From the NCBI RefSeq assembly GCF_000688255.1, contig NZ_JHYS01000004.1, positions 186,001 through 250,000 on the forward strand: a DNA stretch of 64,000 nt, given 5' to 3'. The notes under the pieces were generated by a model. It was not told the DNA's origin, searched no databases, and saw only the letters and a program-made list of their open reading frames with translations. The position numbers were made by a program, and so were the translations under genes. This document shows, one piece after another, positions 7,972 through 19,006 of this stretch (the stretch's first letter is position 1; every line of letters starts with the position of its first letter). This stretch comes from Simplicispira psychrophila DSM 11588. GTDB taxonomy: Bacteria; Pseudomonadota; Gammaproteobacteria; Burkholderiales; Burkholderiaceae_C.

Positions 7972-8529
7972 ATGAACGTCGTCGGCTTTGCTGGATTTTC
8001 AGGCAGTGGCAAAACCACGCTGGTCGAACAACTCATTCCCGCGCTGAGCCAGCGCGGCCAGCGCGTCTCGGTGGTCAAGCACGCGCACCATAAATTCGAT
8101 ATCGATCACCCCGGCAAAGACACTTGGCGCCACCGCGCTGCCGGTGCTTTCGAGGTGGTAGCGGCCTCTGATCGGCGCCTGGCCCTGATGCGCGAGTTTG
8201 AGCAGCCGGTGCAACTGAGCGTGCACCAATTGTTGGCCGAGCTGTACCAGGGAGTGGACTGGGTGTTGGTGGAAGGCTTCAAAGAGTGCGATCTGCCCAA
8301 AATTGAAATCTGGCGCGGCCCCGCAGCCAGCTACGCCGTGCGTCCCGCCGGCTATCCGAGTGACCACTTCGTCGTCGCCATCGCCACCGATGCTCCGACC
8401 CAACTGCCCGCGCCGACCCAACTGCCGGTGCTGGACTTGAATGCCCCGGCTGCCATCGCCGACTGGCTGCTGTCCCAGGGCGGGCGCTTTGCCTACGATG
8501 GGGAATTGCATGGAGAGACCTTGACATGA
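7972..8529 (+). CDS. mobB: Molybdopterin-guanine dinucleotide biosynthesis protein MobB
   Basis: A 185-residue GTP-binding protein that assists MobA in attaching GMP to molybdopterin. The P-loop GFSGSGKT is at residues 8-15, and VVKHAHHKFDIDHPGKDTW and DWVLVEGFKECDLPKIE are MobB hallmarks. AGGAGGT lies just upstream of the ATG. Its stop overlaps the moeA start (ATGA). A short insert near the C-terminus repeats APTQLP twice (DAPTQLPAPTQLPVLD). Confidence 0.93.
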   Translation: MNVVGFAGFSGSGKTTLVEQLIPALSQRGQRVSVVKHAHHKFDIDHPGKDTWRHRAAGAFEVVAASDRRLALMREFEQPVQLSVHQLLAELYQGVDWVLVEGFKECDLPKIEIWRGPAASYAVRPAGYPSDHFVVAIATDAPTQLPAPTQLPVLDLNAPAAIADWLLSQGGRFAYDGELHGETLT

Positions 8530-9764
8530 GCGTCCCGATGGCCCCTCGCAAACCTTTGAAGCCACTCGATCAGGCGCTCGCTGAGCTGCTGGCCCAAGCC
8601 ACGCCACTGGCCGGCAGCGACAGCGTAGCTACCTTCGATGCCGATGGCCGCGTGCTGGCGCAGGGCGCCGTCTCGCCCTTGCAGGTGCCGCCGCAAGACA
8701 GCAGCGCCATGGACGGCTACGCCCTGTGCTGCGCCGACGTGGTGCAGGTCGGGGCGGTGCTGCCGGTGTTGCAGCGCATCCCCGCTGGCAGCGTCGGCAC
8801 GGCGTTGCAGCCGGGGACGGTGGCGCGGATTTTTACTGGTGCGTCGATTCCTCCCGGTGCTGACACGGTGCTGATGCAGGAAGACTGCACCGCGCTGGAC
8901 GATGGCAGCGTGCGTATCAACGCTCTGCCGCAATTGCACCAGTGGATTCGTCGCGCGGGTGAAGATATTGCGTTGGGTGCTGAAGTGCTGCGCGCCGGTA
9001 CGCGCTTAACGCCCGCTGAATTGGGCTTGGCAGCCAGCATTGGTTTGGCACAACTGGCGGTAGCCCACCGCCCGCGCGTGGCGCTGTTTTCGACTGGCGA
9101 CGAGCTGGTGATGCCCGGCGAAGTCGCGCCGCAAGACATGCCACCCGGCCACATTTACAACAGCAACCGCTTTTTTTTGCGCGCGCTGCTGCTGCGCTTG
9201 GGCTGCGAAGTGACGGATTTAGGCATCGTCCCCGACCGACGCGATGCGACCATTGAAGCGCTGCGCAGCGCCAGCAGCGGCCACGACTTGATATTGACCA
9301 GCGCTGGCGTGTCAGTCGGCGAAGAAGATCACGTCAAGCCCGCCGTCGAAGCGCTGGGGCGGCTGGACTTGTGGCAAATCGGCATGAAGCCGGGCAAGCC
9401 GTTTGCTTATGGTCGGATTGGGTCGGCGCACTTCATGGGCTTGCCGGGCAACCCGGTGGCCAGCCTGATGACGTTTTTGCTGTTGGTGCGGCCCTTCGTG
9501 CTGCGCTTGCAGGGCGTGGACAACGTCACGCCCGCCACCACGGCTATGCGCGCCGACTTTGCCTGCGCTAAAGCCGACGCGCGCCGCGAATTTTTGCGCG
9601 TGCGGCGCAACGCGACCGGTGGTTTGGATTTGTTCCGCAACCAAAGCTCGGGTGTGCTGACCTCGACCGCCTGGGGCGACGGCGTGGTCGATCACCCCGC
9701 CGGCCAGACCATTGCACCGGGCGATACAGTGCGCTTTATGTCGTTTGCGGAATTGCTGTCATGA
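8526..9764 (+). CDS. moeA: Molybdopterin molybdenumtransferase MoeA
   Basis: A 412-residue enzyme that inserts molybdate into adenylated molybdopterin, the last step of molybdenum cofactor synthesis. Characteristic stretches are PPQDSSAMDGYAL, TGASIPPGADTVLMQEDC, VALFSTGDELVMPGE, HIYNSNRFFLRALL and MKPGKPFAYG with GLPGNPVAS. It overlaps mobB upstream and moaD downstream by four bases each, indicating coupled translation. Confidence 0.95.
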   Translation: MSVPMAPRKPLKPLDQALAELLAQATPLAGSDSVATFDADGRVLAQGAVSPLQVPPQDSSAMDGYALCCADVVQVGAVLPVLQRIPAGSVGTALQPGTVARIFTGASIPPGADTVLMQEDCTALDDGSVRINALPQLHQWIRRAGEDIALGAEVLRAGTRLTPAELGLAASIGLAQLAVAHRPRVALFSTGDELVMPGEVAPQDMPPGHIYNSNRFFLRALLLRLGCEVTDLGIVPDRRDATIEALRSASSGHDLILTSAGVSVGEEDHVKPAVEALGRLDLWQIGMKPGKPFAYGRIGSAHFMGLPGNPVASLMTFLLLVRPFVLRLQGVDNVTPATTAMRADFACAKADARREFLRVRRNATGGLDLFRNQSSGVLTSTAWGDGVVDHPAGQTIAPGDTVRFMSFAELLS

Positions 9765-10015
9765 ACAAAATCACCGTGCGTTACTTTGCCTCCATCCGCG
9801 AGGCCATCGGCCAGGGCAGCGAGTCGGTGGAAACCGCCGCCGCCACGCTGGGCGCGTTGCGCGATGAATTGATCGCCCGGGGCGATGCGTACGCCAGCAG
9901 CCTGGCGCGTGGCAAAGCGGTGCGCATGGCGCTCAATCAGCTGCTGAGTGAGGACGCCGCCGCCCTGACCGATGGGGCGGAAGTGGCGTTTTTCCCACCG
10001 GTTACGGGCGGATAA
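9761..10015 (+). CDS. moaD: Molybdopterin synthase sulfur-carrier subunit MoaD
   Basis: An 84-residue ubiquitin-fold protein that carries the thiocarboxylate sulfur used by MoaE to convert precursor Z to molybdopterin. It ends in the required Gly-Gly (FPPVTGG). It overlaps moeA by four bases. Its partner moaE is about 1 kb downstream, separated by three small genes. Confidence 0.93.
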   Translation: MNKITVRYFASIREAIGQGSESVETAAATLGALRDELIARGDAYASSLARGKAVRMALNQLLSEDAAALTDGAEVAFFPPVTGG

Positions 10016-10077
10016 GCAGGCACGCTGCATTCGTAGGTTGAGTACAACCCAACCTAGAATGCAAATTTATGCTTTTT

Positions 10078-10117
10078 TTGCCTCCAGCCCTTTAAACACG
10101 TGCGCTAGCAGCTATTG
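10078..10117 (-). repeat. Dispersed intergenic repeat, copy 2
   Basis: Minus-strand copy: AATAGCTGCTAGCGC, then ACGTGTTTAAAGGGCTGGAGGC. It sits between convergent moaD and the next gene. Confidence 0.75.
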
Positions 10118-10120
10118 TTT

Positions 10121-10441
10121 TTATTCGGACTCAGGCGGCAAATCTGGACATTGCCACGCCAGCAACTCTGCCAATCGGCTGACGATCCACGTCGCTTCGC
10201 CCGGTGCCATGCCCGACTCGGGCACGCTCAGGCCGGCATGGATGCGGCGCAGGATTTCAAATTCCGATGGGGCTTGGTTGTGGTACAGCGTTTGCGCTTG
10301 CTCGACCAAATGATGGGCGAGGTCTTCGCACAGGCCGTAGCGCTCGCGCACCTCGCTGGGGCTGGCGTGCAGGCGTCCACGTGTGTCGCTGTAAACCGCC
10401 ATGAAGGACGGTGGGACAAAAATCTGGTTGTTGTCTTCCAT
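10121..10441 (-). CDS. Conserved small protein of unknown function
   Basis: A 106-residue acidic, largely helical protein starting MEDNNQIFVPPSFMAVYSD; I do not recognise a catalytic motif. The ATG at 10441 lies 12 bases after the stop of the upstream gene and is preferred to a codon 15 bases earlier that would overlap it. The pair is inserted, on the opposite strand, between moaD and moaE. Short proteins of this type are widespread in Comamonadaceae; that is memory-based and weak. Confidence 0.6.
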   Translation of the reverse strand: MEDNNQIFVPPSFMAVYSDTRGRLHASPSEVRERYGLCEDLAHHLVEQAQTLYHNQAPSEFEILRRIHAGLSVPESGMAPGEATWIVSRLAELLAWQCPDLPPESE

Positions 10442-10452
10442 ACAAATGAGCC

Positions 10453-10707
10453 TCAATCGGGCGTGAACAGGCGCTCAAACCGCGCCTGGTCCGCGTCCAG
10501 TTCAAAAGTCACCAGTTGACCCATCTTCATATCCGACAGCCGGCAGGCGGCAAACAGCGTGGCTTTGCCGGCCAGGTTGAAGTCGGGCAGGTGGATGATG
10601 GCGTAGGGGTGCGGCACGAACGATTGCAGCGCAAACACCGTCGGGTGCAGGTTGCGCGGTGAGGGAAACAGTTTGTAGTGCGGGGTGGTGATTGCTAGGG
10701 CGGCCAT
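10453..10707 (-). CDS. Small hypothetical protein
   Basis: An 84-residue protein with no recognised domain, rich in aromatic residues and proline in the first half (HYKLFPSPRNLHPTVFALQSF) and acidic at the C-terminus. It is translated just ahead of the 106-residue gene, so the two probably form a small operon. Coding potential is supported mainly by position and by the codon bias matching the neighbours. Confidence 0.5.
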   Translation of the reverse strand: MAALAITTPHYKLFPSPRNLHPTVFALQSFVPHPYAIIHLPDFNLAGKATLFAACRLSDMKMGQLVTFELDADQARFERLFTPD

Positions 10708-10789
10708 AAAGTGGAATTTGAACGGGGTAAAGTGCAGCCGATGCTAGCGGCACGCCCGCGCTGGCCAACAAAAAACAAGAAAGGCCTTC

Positions 10790-11020
10790 ATGGCACGCGA
10801 TAAAAATGTATGGGCCGCCAAGGTATTTGGCCTGATCAAAGGTGGTAATGTGGATGGAGCCGTGGCGCAGGTCAAGGTCGCGCCCACGGTGGACGACATC
10901 GTCCGCTTGCAAGGCTTGCTGAGTGCGCTGCCCCAGTCAGCGGTACAGCGCCAGTTGGACAAAATCGTTGAAGAACAACGCGAGTTGCTGGCCGCGCCGC
11001 GTTTGCACCGTTCGCCGTAA
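10790..11020 (+). CDS. Small hypothetical protein upstream of moaE
   Basis: A 76-residue basic protein starting MARDKNVWAAKVFGLIKGG and predicted mostly helical (PTVDDIVRLQGLLSALP). AAGAAAGG precedes the ATG. It ends 11 bases before moaE and is likely co-transcribed with it. No domain is recognised and no link to molybdopterin synthesis can be shown. Confidence 0.6.
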   Translation: MARDKNVWAAKVFGLIKGGNVDGAVAQVKVAPTVDDIVRLQGLLSALPQSAVQRQLDKIVEEQRELLAAPRLHRSP

Positions 11021-11031
11021 GGAGGCGCGCC

Positions 11032-11517
11032 ATGCTACCGCTGCACATTTCCATCCAGATCGCTGATTTCGATGTTTCTGCCGAGTTGGCCGCCTTGCGT
11101 GCCAACGACCTTGGCGTGGGCGCGGTGTGCTGCTTTGTCGGTACGGTGCGTGATCGCAATGGCAGGGACAGCGCGGGAGCCGTGGCGTCGATGGAGCTGG
11201 AGCACTACCCCGGCATGACCGAAAAGTCCATCGAGGCCATGGCGGCTGAGGCTTTCCGGCGCTTTGACATTCTGGGTGCGCGCGTCATCCACCGCGTCGG
11301 CCTGCTAGCGCCGCCGGACCAGATCGTGCTGGTGGCGGTGACCAGCCCGCACCGGGGCGAGAGTTTTCAGGCCTGTGAATTTTTGATGGATTATTTGAAA
11401 ACTCAAGCGCCGTTCTGGAAGAAAGAGCAAACCGCGGCGGGTGCCCACTGGGTGGACGCGCGCATCAGCGACGACGCTGCGCTGGCGCGCTGGGGAATAC
11501 ACGCCAGCAACGCTTGA
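11032..11517 (+). CDS. moaE: Molybdopterin synthase catalytic subunit MoaE
   Basis: A 161-residue catalytic subunit that forms the heterotetrameric molybdopterin synthase with MoaD. Typical segments are GAVCCFVGTVRDRNG, LEHYPGMTEKSIE, HRVGLL, VAVTSPHRGESFQACEFLMDYLK and the lysines of PFWKKEQ. GGAGG lies seven bases before the ATG. The promoter of clpB overlaps its stop codon. Confidence 0.95.
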   Translation: MLPLHISIQIADFDVSAELAALRANDLGVGAVCCFVGTVRDRNGRDSAGAVASMELEHYPGMTEKSIEAMAAEAFRRFDILGARVIHRVGLLAPPDQIVLVAVTSPHRGESFQACEFLMDYLKTQAPFWKKEQTAAGAHWVDARISDDAALARWGIHASNA

Positions 11518-11541
11518 AATCGGGGACGCATTGCCCCAAGT
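11513..11541 (+). promoter_or_regulatory. Heat-shock (sigma-32) promoter of clpB
   Basis: CTTGAAA (11513-11519), 14-base spacer, CCCCAAGT (11534-11541): a close match to the RpoH consensus CTTGAAA-N11-16-CCCCATNT. The -35 box overlaps the moaE stop codon. The clpB ATG is 28 bases beyond the -10 element. Confidence 0.85.
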
Positions 11542-11568
11542 GCAGTGCAATTCAGAGGATCCAGTCAC

Positions 11569-14172
<2,604 letters not shown>

Positions 14173-14190
14173 CGTGGCGTGATGAAAATA

Positions 14191-14231
14191 AGAGCTGACA
14201 GCGCTTGTGGAATAAGGGCTGGAGGCTGTTT
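14191..14231 (+). repeat. Dispersed intergenic repeat, copy 3 (diverged)
   Basis: AGAGCTGACAGCGC, then AATAAGGGCTGGAGGC; diverged copy just after clpB. Confidence 0.55.
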
Positions 14232-14256
14232 TGGCTTGTAAAAGCCCAGCAAAGGA

Positions 14257-14610
14257 ATGGTTTTGAATGATTTTGCTGCGGGCCTGACCCGCTGGTTGGT
14301 TCGAGCGGTGTTATTCACGGCGGGTGTGGTGCTGTTCCTGAGTCTGCTGGCTGCTGCGTTGCTGTTGGGGCTGGTGTGGGCGCTGCGTGCACTGTGGGCG
14401 CGCTTGAGCGGGCGCCCCAACGTGCCGTGGGCCATGCGCTTTGACCCGCGCGACAGTTGGAGCGCCGTCTACCGCACCCAGGCGCGCAAAAAGGCTGGCC
14501 ATGCGTCCACTGCCGACGATGACAGCAAGCCAGCTCGCCGGATGCACGTGCTGCCGGGTGCCGGCGAGATCGTGGACGTGCAGCCGCACGCCCCCCGCCA
14601 GACCTATTGA
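14257..14610 (+). CDS. Small membrane protein of unknown function
   Basis: A 117-residue protein with a strongly hydrophobic stretch at about 16-48, long enough for one or two membrane helices, followed by a hydrophilic tail containing PNVPWAMRFDPRDSW. No enzymatic motif is seen. The ATG sits only one base after AAAGGA, so translation may really begin at the TTG two codons later. It ends 24 bases before the aldehyde dehydrogenase gene and probably shares its transcript. Confidence 0.6.
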   Translation: MVLNDFAAGLTRWLVRAVLFTAGVVLFLSLLAAALLLGLVWALRALWARLSGRPNVPWAMRFDPRDSWSAVYRTQARKKAGHASTADDDSKPARRMHVLPGAGEIVDVQPHAPRQTY

Positions 14611-14634
14611 TGCGCCGCTGTGCCGTCCCCGTGC

Positions 14635-16074
14635 ATGACGTCTGCTGAGCTGCGCGCCCTGTTTGATGCCCAGCACGCGGCCAGCCGTCAGCAGGTGGAT
14701 GTGCCGGTGCTGCTGCGCCGCGAGCGGCTGTTGCGGATGCGCAAGCTGCTGGATGAACACGCGGCCACGCTGTCCGCCGCCGTGGAGGATGACTTTGGCG
14801 TGCGCTCGCCGCGCCTGACCGAAGTGGCCGATTTTTTTGTGTTGCGCCATCTGTTGGCGCACACGTTGCGCCACTTGGCGCGGTGGAGCAAGCCGCAGAA
14901 GGTGCGCACTCCCCTGCATTTGCAGCCGGCGCAGGCCTGGGTGCAGCGCCAGCCGCTGGGCGTGGTCGGTGTGATTGCGCCCTGGAATTACCCGATTCAG
15001 CTGGCGCTGGCGCCGGCCATCACCGCGCTGGCCGCGGGCAACCGCGTGATGATCAAGCCCAGCGAGCTGACGCCCCACACTTCAGCGCAACTGGCCTTGT
15101 TGCTGGGGCAGTTTTTTGCGGCTGACGAGGTGTGTGTGGTGCAGGGCGATGCGGTGGTGGCCAGTGCTTTTGCCGCGTTGCCGTTCGACCATTTGGTGTT
15201 CACCGGCTCGACGGCGGTGGGGCGCAAGGTGGCGCAGGCGGCGGCGGCCAACCTGACGCCGACGACGCTGGAGCTGGGCGGCAAATCGCCGTGCATTGTC
15301 GATGCCGATGCCGACCTGCAGGCGGCGGCACTGAAGATCGCCCATGGCAAATTGTTCAATGGTGGCCAGACCTGCATTGCGCCGGACTATGTGTTGCTAC
15401 CACGCGGCAGCGAGACCGCCTTTGTGCAGGCCTACCGGACGGCGGTAGCGCAGCTGTTTCCGTACATTACCGGTAATCCTGATTACGCCTCGCTGATCAG
15501 TCAGCGCCACCTGGCCCGCTTGCGTCGGATGCTGCAGCAAGCACAAACGCAGGGTGCCCAGGTGCTCAGCATGGACCCGGCGCCGGGCGCTGCGGCGACG
15601 CTGGGTGCGGCCACACTGGATGGTGCCACCAGCCGCCAGATGGCGCCCACGCTGGTGCTGGGCGCCACCCTGGACATGGCGCTGATGCAGGAGGAAATTT
15701 TTGGCCCCATCCTGCCAGTGCTGACCTATGAGCACCTCGACGATGCCATCGCCCATATCAATGCCGGGCCGCGTCCGCTGGCGCTGTACTGGTTTGGCCA
15801 CAACGCCGCTGTGCAGCAAGAGGTGCTGGCGCGCACCGTCAGCGGCGGCGTGACGGTGAATGACACACTCATGCACATCGCCCACGACAACCTGCCGTTT
15901 GGTGGCGTGGGCGACAGTGGCTGGGGCGCTTACCACGCTGAATCTGGCTTCTTGCGCTTTTGTCACCAGAAAGCCGTCATGGCGCCGTCGCGCTGGGCCA
16001 TCGGCTGGCTGTTGTATCCGCCCTATGGCGCGCGCTTTGATCGCGTCATGGGGCTGCTGCGGCGCTGGATGTAG
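14635..16074 (+). CDS. Coniferyl aldehyde dehydrogenase-like protein
   Basis: A 479-residue NAD(P)-dependent aldehyde dehydrogenase of the CalB group. Motifs are APWNYPIQL, the cofactor loop FTGSTAVGRKVA, the general base E213 in LELGGKSPC and the catalytic cysteine C247 in NGGQTCIAPDYV. The last is the CIAPDY variant seen in coniferyl and fatty aldehyde dehydrogenases. A hydrophobic C-terminal helix region (RWAIGWLLYPPYG) suggests membrane contact. A GTG at 14620 is an alternative start. The physiological substrate cannot be told from sequence. Confidence 0.82.
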   Translation: MTSAELRALFDAQHAASRQQVDVPVLLRRERLLRMRKLLDEHAATLSAAVEDDFGVRSPRLTEVADFFVLRHLLAHTLRHLARWSKPQKVRTPLHLQPAQAWVQRQPLGVVGVIAPWNYPIQLALAPAITALAAGNRVMIKPSELTPHTSAQLALLLGQFFAADEVCVVQGDAVVASAFAALPFDHLVFTGSTAVGRKVAQAAAANLTPTTLELGGKSPCIVDADADLQAAALKIAHGKLFNGGQTCIAPDYVLLPRGSETAFVQAYRTAVAQLFPYITGNPDYASLISQRHLARLRRMLQQAQTQGAQVLSMDPAPGAAATLGAATLDGATSRQMAPTLVLGATLDMALMQEEIFGPILPVLTYEHLDDAIAHINAGPRPLALYWFGHNAAVQQEVLARTVSGGVTVNDTLMHIAHDNLPFGGVGDSGWGAYHAESGFLRFCHQKAVMAPSRWAIGWLLYPPYGARFDRVMGLLRRWM

Positions 16075-16260
16075 CGCCACCGCCAGCGGGGTGGCCCTGG
16101 GCCTGCGGATTTGTGACTTTATCGACCAGACTTTCTGGTGCCGCGTGGGGGTGGAATGCCCGATAGAGTCCCTGCATGGCCCTGTCCGCTAGGAGGAAAA
16201 ATCCATTTGCGGCGACAATGCCGCTCCATTTTGTTTTTTTCCGTTTCCGCTCGATTTTCC

Positions 16261-16779
16261 ATGTCTGATATCCAGGTTCGTCCCGCTACGCTTCGCGATG
16301 CCAAAGCCATTGCCCAGATCCATACCCTTTCTGCCCAGAGCGCCTACCAAGGCATCGTGCCGGAAGACCAACTGAAATCCATGTCCGTGGACAAACGCCA
16401 GGCCTACTGGCGCGAAGCCATCGAGTACTGCGAGCCGCAAGTGCAGGTCGCCGTCGAGGACGAAAAGATCGTCGGCTTTGTCGGCTACGACCGCTCGCGC
16501 GATGAAAAATCACGCCCCACCACCGGAGAAATCTGGGCCATCTACGCCGCGCCCACCCACTGGGACAAGGGCGTGGGCTTGGCGCTGTGGGACGCGGCGC
16601 GTGATGGTCTGGCCGAAGAAGGCTGCACCAACGTCACCGCTTGGGTGCCGCTGCGCAACGAGCGCGCTATCCGCTTTCACGAACTCGCTGGCTTCAAGCG
16701 CGAAATGACCACCGCCAAAACGGCCGTGGTTGGCAGCGCCAAGATCGAAGAAGTGCGTCTGAAACGTTCCTTAAACTGA
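16261..16779 (+). CDS. GNAT-family N-acetyltransferase
   Basis: A 172-residue acetyl-CoA-dependent acetyltransferase. After MSDIQVRPATLRDAKAIAQIH comes the GNAT core: VEDEKIVGFVGYD, EIWAIYAAPTHWDKGVGLALWDAA (the acetyl-CoA loop, with DKGVG in place of the commoner Q/RGxGxG) and VPLRNERAIRFHELAGFKRE. The substrate is unknown. The methyltransferase gene begins 14 bases downstream, so the two are probably translated from one message. Confidence 0.85.
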   Translation: MSDIQVRPATLRDAKAIAQIHTLSAQSAYQGIVPEDQLKSMSVDKRQAYWREAIEYCEPQVQVAVEDEKIVGFVGYDRSRDEKSRPTTGEIWAIYAAPTHWDKGVGLALWDAARDGLAEEGCTNVTAWVPLRNERAIRFHELAGFKREMTTAKTAVVGSAKIEEVRLKRSLN

Positions 16780-16793
16780 AAGAAGCTATCCCC

Positions 16794-17942
16794 ATGATTG
16801 AATGGAACGAACAGGGCGAGGTGCGCTCAGCGCGCTGGCGTTCCGAAAGCGGTGCTGCAGCGCCGCGCCGCGTCGAACTGGCCAAAGACACTTTGTCGGC
16901 CGACTCGGCCTATCGCTTTGCCTGTGCTGGCACCGCCATGCTGTGGCGCAGCGATTTTCAGAACGCCCGCCTGATGCTGCAAGCCTTGCAGCGCCGCATT
17001 GAAGACAAGCCGCCTAAATCGGCTGCCCGCGCTGCCGCCAAAATTGCCGCCTCTACGCCCGAAGAGGTGTTCCATCTGCACCGCCAAGCGCAGTCGCAGC
17101 GCGCCCGCTCGCTCGGTACGCTAGTGATTCGGGTGGAGGGCGACTACAGCATCAAGCTGCGCCGTGCGCCGGATTGGAAAGAAGCCCTCACCGAAGCCTG
17201 GGGGCCCGCTACCGGCGAGGCGCAGGTGGTGTCGCTGCGCGAGCTGCTCGGCGTGGTCGGCGCGCACGAATGGCGCAAGAAGGGCGTGGAGATTGCTGCG
17301 CTGGGCGACGAGCCGAACAACCGCATTCACCCGCATTACGGCGTGTTCTCGCCGGTGCGCGGCGAATACATCGACTTGGTCGCCAAAGCGCCGCTGCCGT
17401 CGAAAGAGTTGGCATTTGACATCGGTACCGGCACCGGCGTGCTGGCGGCCGTGCTGGCGCGCCGGGGCGTGCGCCGCATCGTCGCGACAGAAAACGCACC
17501 GCGCGCGTTGGCCTGCGCCAAAGACAACCTCAAGCGCCTGGGCGTGGCCGGGCAAGTCGAGCTGCAGGACGTGGACTTGTTCCCCGCCGGTCAGGCGCCG
17601 CTGGTGGTGTGTAACCCACCGTGGGTGCCAGCGCGCCCCAGTTCGCCGATTGAACACGCGATCTACGACGAAGGCAGCCAAATGTTGCGCGGCTTTTTGT
17701 CGGGCTTGGCAGCGCATCTGGCGCCCAAGGGCGAAGGCTGGCTGGTGTTGTCGGACTTGGCCGAGCACCTGGGTCTGCGCACGCGCGAGCAATTGCTGGC
17801 GTGGATCGCTGAAGGCGGCCTGCGCGTCATTGAACGTCACGACGTGCGCCCCGAGCACGCCAAAGCCACCGAAGGCGGCGATGCCCTGGCGACAGCGCGG
17901 GCCGCCGAAGTCACCTCGCTGTGGCGTCTGGCGGCTGTTTAA
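16794..17942 (+). CDS. Class I SAM-dependent methyltransferase
   Basis: A 382-residue protein. The first half lacks recognised domains; the second half is a Rossmann methyltransferase with motif I AFDIGTGTGVLAAVLARRGV and the motif VVCNPPWVP. NPPW/Y motifs are typical of enzymes methylating planar nitrogens in nucleic acids or glutamine, so it resembles PrmC/HemK-like enzymes, but the N-terminal part differs and no target is assigned. The ATG at 16794 follows the GNAT stop by 14 bases. Confidence 0.8.
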   Translation: MIEWNEQGEVRSARWRSESGAAAPRRVELAKDTLSADSAYRFACAGTAMLWRSDFQNARLMLQALQRRIEDKPPKSAARAAAKIAASTPEEVFHLHRQAQSQRARSLGTLVIRVEGDYSIKLRRAPDWKEALTEAWGPATGEAQVVSLRELLGVVGAHEWRKKGVEIAALGDEPNNRIHPHYGVFSPVRGEYIDLVAKAPLPSKELAFDIGTGTGVLAAVLARRGVRRIVATENAPRALACAKDNLKRLGVAGQVELQDVDLFPAGQAPLVVCNPPWVPARPSSPIEHAIYDEGSQMLRGFLSGLAAHLAPKGEGWLVLSDLAEHLGLRTREQLLAWIAEGGLRVIERHDVRPEHAKATEGGDALATARAAEVTSLWRLAAV

Positions 17943-17972
17943 GCGCTAGCAGCTAGCCTACAACGCCTAACG

Positions 17973-18005
17973 GCCAGACAGCGCAAGTTGTCTGGCTATT
18001 TTTTT
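17973..18005 (+). terminator. Rho-independent terminator after the methyltransferase
   Basis: GCCAGACA (17973-17980) pairs with TGTCTGGC (17989-17996), followed by TA and seven T. Confidence 0.8.
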
Positions 18006-18037
18006 GATAGCTAGTGCCGCACGTCTTATAAGGGTTT
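18006..18037 (+). repeat. Dispersed intergenic repeat, copy 4 (diverged)
   Basis: GATAGCTAGTGCCGCACGTC then TTATAAGGGTTTGCGG, just before dusC. A further piece, AGCGCTAGCAGCTA, is at 17942-17955, on the other side of the terminator. Confidence 0.5.
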
Positions 18038-18055
18038 GCGGTCGATTTGACCAAA

Positions 18056-19006
18056 ATGACCCTGCTGCTCGCCCCGATGGAGGGCCTCCTTGATTTTGTG
18101 TTGCGCGACGTGCTGACCCGCGTCGGCGGCGTGGATCGCTGCGTGTCTGAATTCATCCGCATCACCGACACGTTGCTGCCGGACCGGGTGTTTTACCGCT
18201 ACCTGCCCGAGCTGCACCACGGTGGCCGCACGCTGGCCGGCACGCCGGTGCGGGCGCAGCTGCTGGGCTCCGACCCGGTGACCATGGCCGACAACGCGGC
18301 GCATCTGGCGGCGCTGGGGCCCGAGGGCATCGATCTGAACTTTGGTTGTCCGGCCAAGGTGGTCAATCGCCACGGCGGCGGTGCGGCGCTGCTGAAGGAG
18401 CCGGAGCGCATCGCCACGCTGGTGGCCGCCGTGCGCCGCGCGGTGCCAGCGCATTTACCGGTGTCGGCCAAGATGCGCCTGGGGTTTAACGACACCTCGC
18501 TGGCGCTGGAATGCGCGCTGGCGATGCAGGCTGGCGGTGCCTGCGAAATCGTCGTCCACGCCCGCACCAAGCTGGACGGCTACCGCCCGCCGGCGTATTG
18601 GGAGCAGATTCCGGCGATTCGCGCCGCCGTGTCGGTGCCGGTAGTGGCGAATGGCGAGATTTGGACGGTGCAAGACGCGCAGCGCTGCCGCGAAGTCTCC
18701 GGCTGCGACGCGCTGATGTTGGGGCGTGGCATGGTGGCTGATCCGGGTTTGGCGTGGGCGATTCGCGCTGCGGATGGAGCGCAATCTGTGGCGGTGGAGT
18801 GGCCTGATGTATTGCCGCATCTGGCCGATTTCTGGCGCTTGGTCTGCCGCGATTTGGAGCCGCGCCAGCGCGCTGGGCGCTTGAAACAGTGGCTCAATTT
18901 GATGCGCCGGCGCTTCCCTGAAGCGGAGTTGGCGTTTCAGCAAGTGCGCACGCTGACCGATGACGATGCGGTCAGCGCTTGGTTGCAGGCGGCGCAGCGG
19001 CGTTAA
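18056..19006 (+). CDS. dusC: tRNA dihydrouridine synthase DusC
   Basis: A 316-residue FMN enzyme reducing uridine in the tRNA D-loop (U16 by homology with E. coli DusC). It begins [20 protein letters not shown]. The catalytic cysteine is C98 in [19 protein letters not shown], and FMN/substrate residues include [14 protein letters not shown] and ANGEIW. ATG at 18056 is preferred over a TTG three codons upstream. Its last 35 bases overlap the convergent rluE gene. Confidence 0.92.
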   Translation: MTLLLAPMEGLLDFVLRDVLTRVGGVDRCVSEFIRITDTLLPDRVFYRYLPELHHGGRTLAGTPVRAQLLGSDPVTMADNAAHLAALGPEGIDLNFGCPAKVVNRHGGGAALLKEPERIATLVAAVRRAVPAHLPVSAKMRLGFNDTSLALECALAMQAGGACEIVVHARTKLDGYRPPAYWEQIPAIRAAVSVPVVANGEIWTVQDAQRCREVSGCDALMLGRGMVADPGLAWAIRAADGAQSVAVEWPDVLPHLADFWRLVCRDLEPRQRAGRLKQWLNLMRRRFPEAELAFQQVRTLTDDDAVSAWLQAAQRR

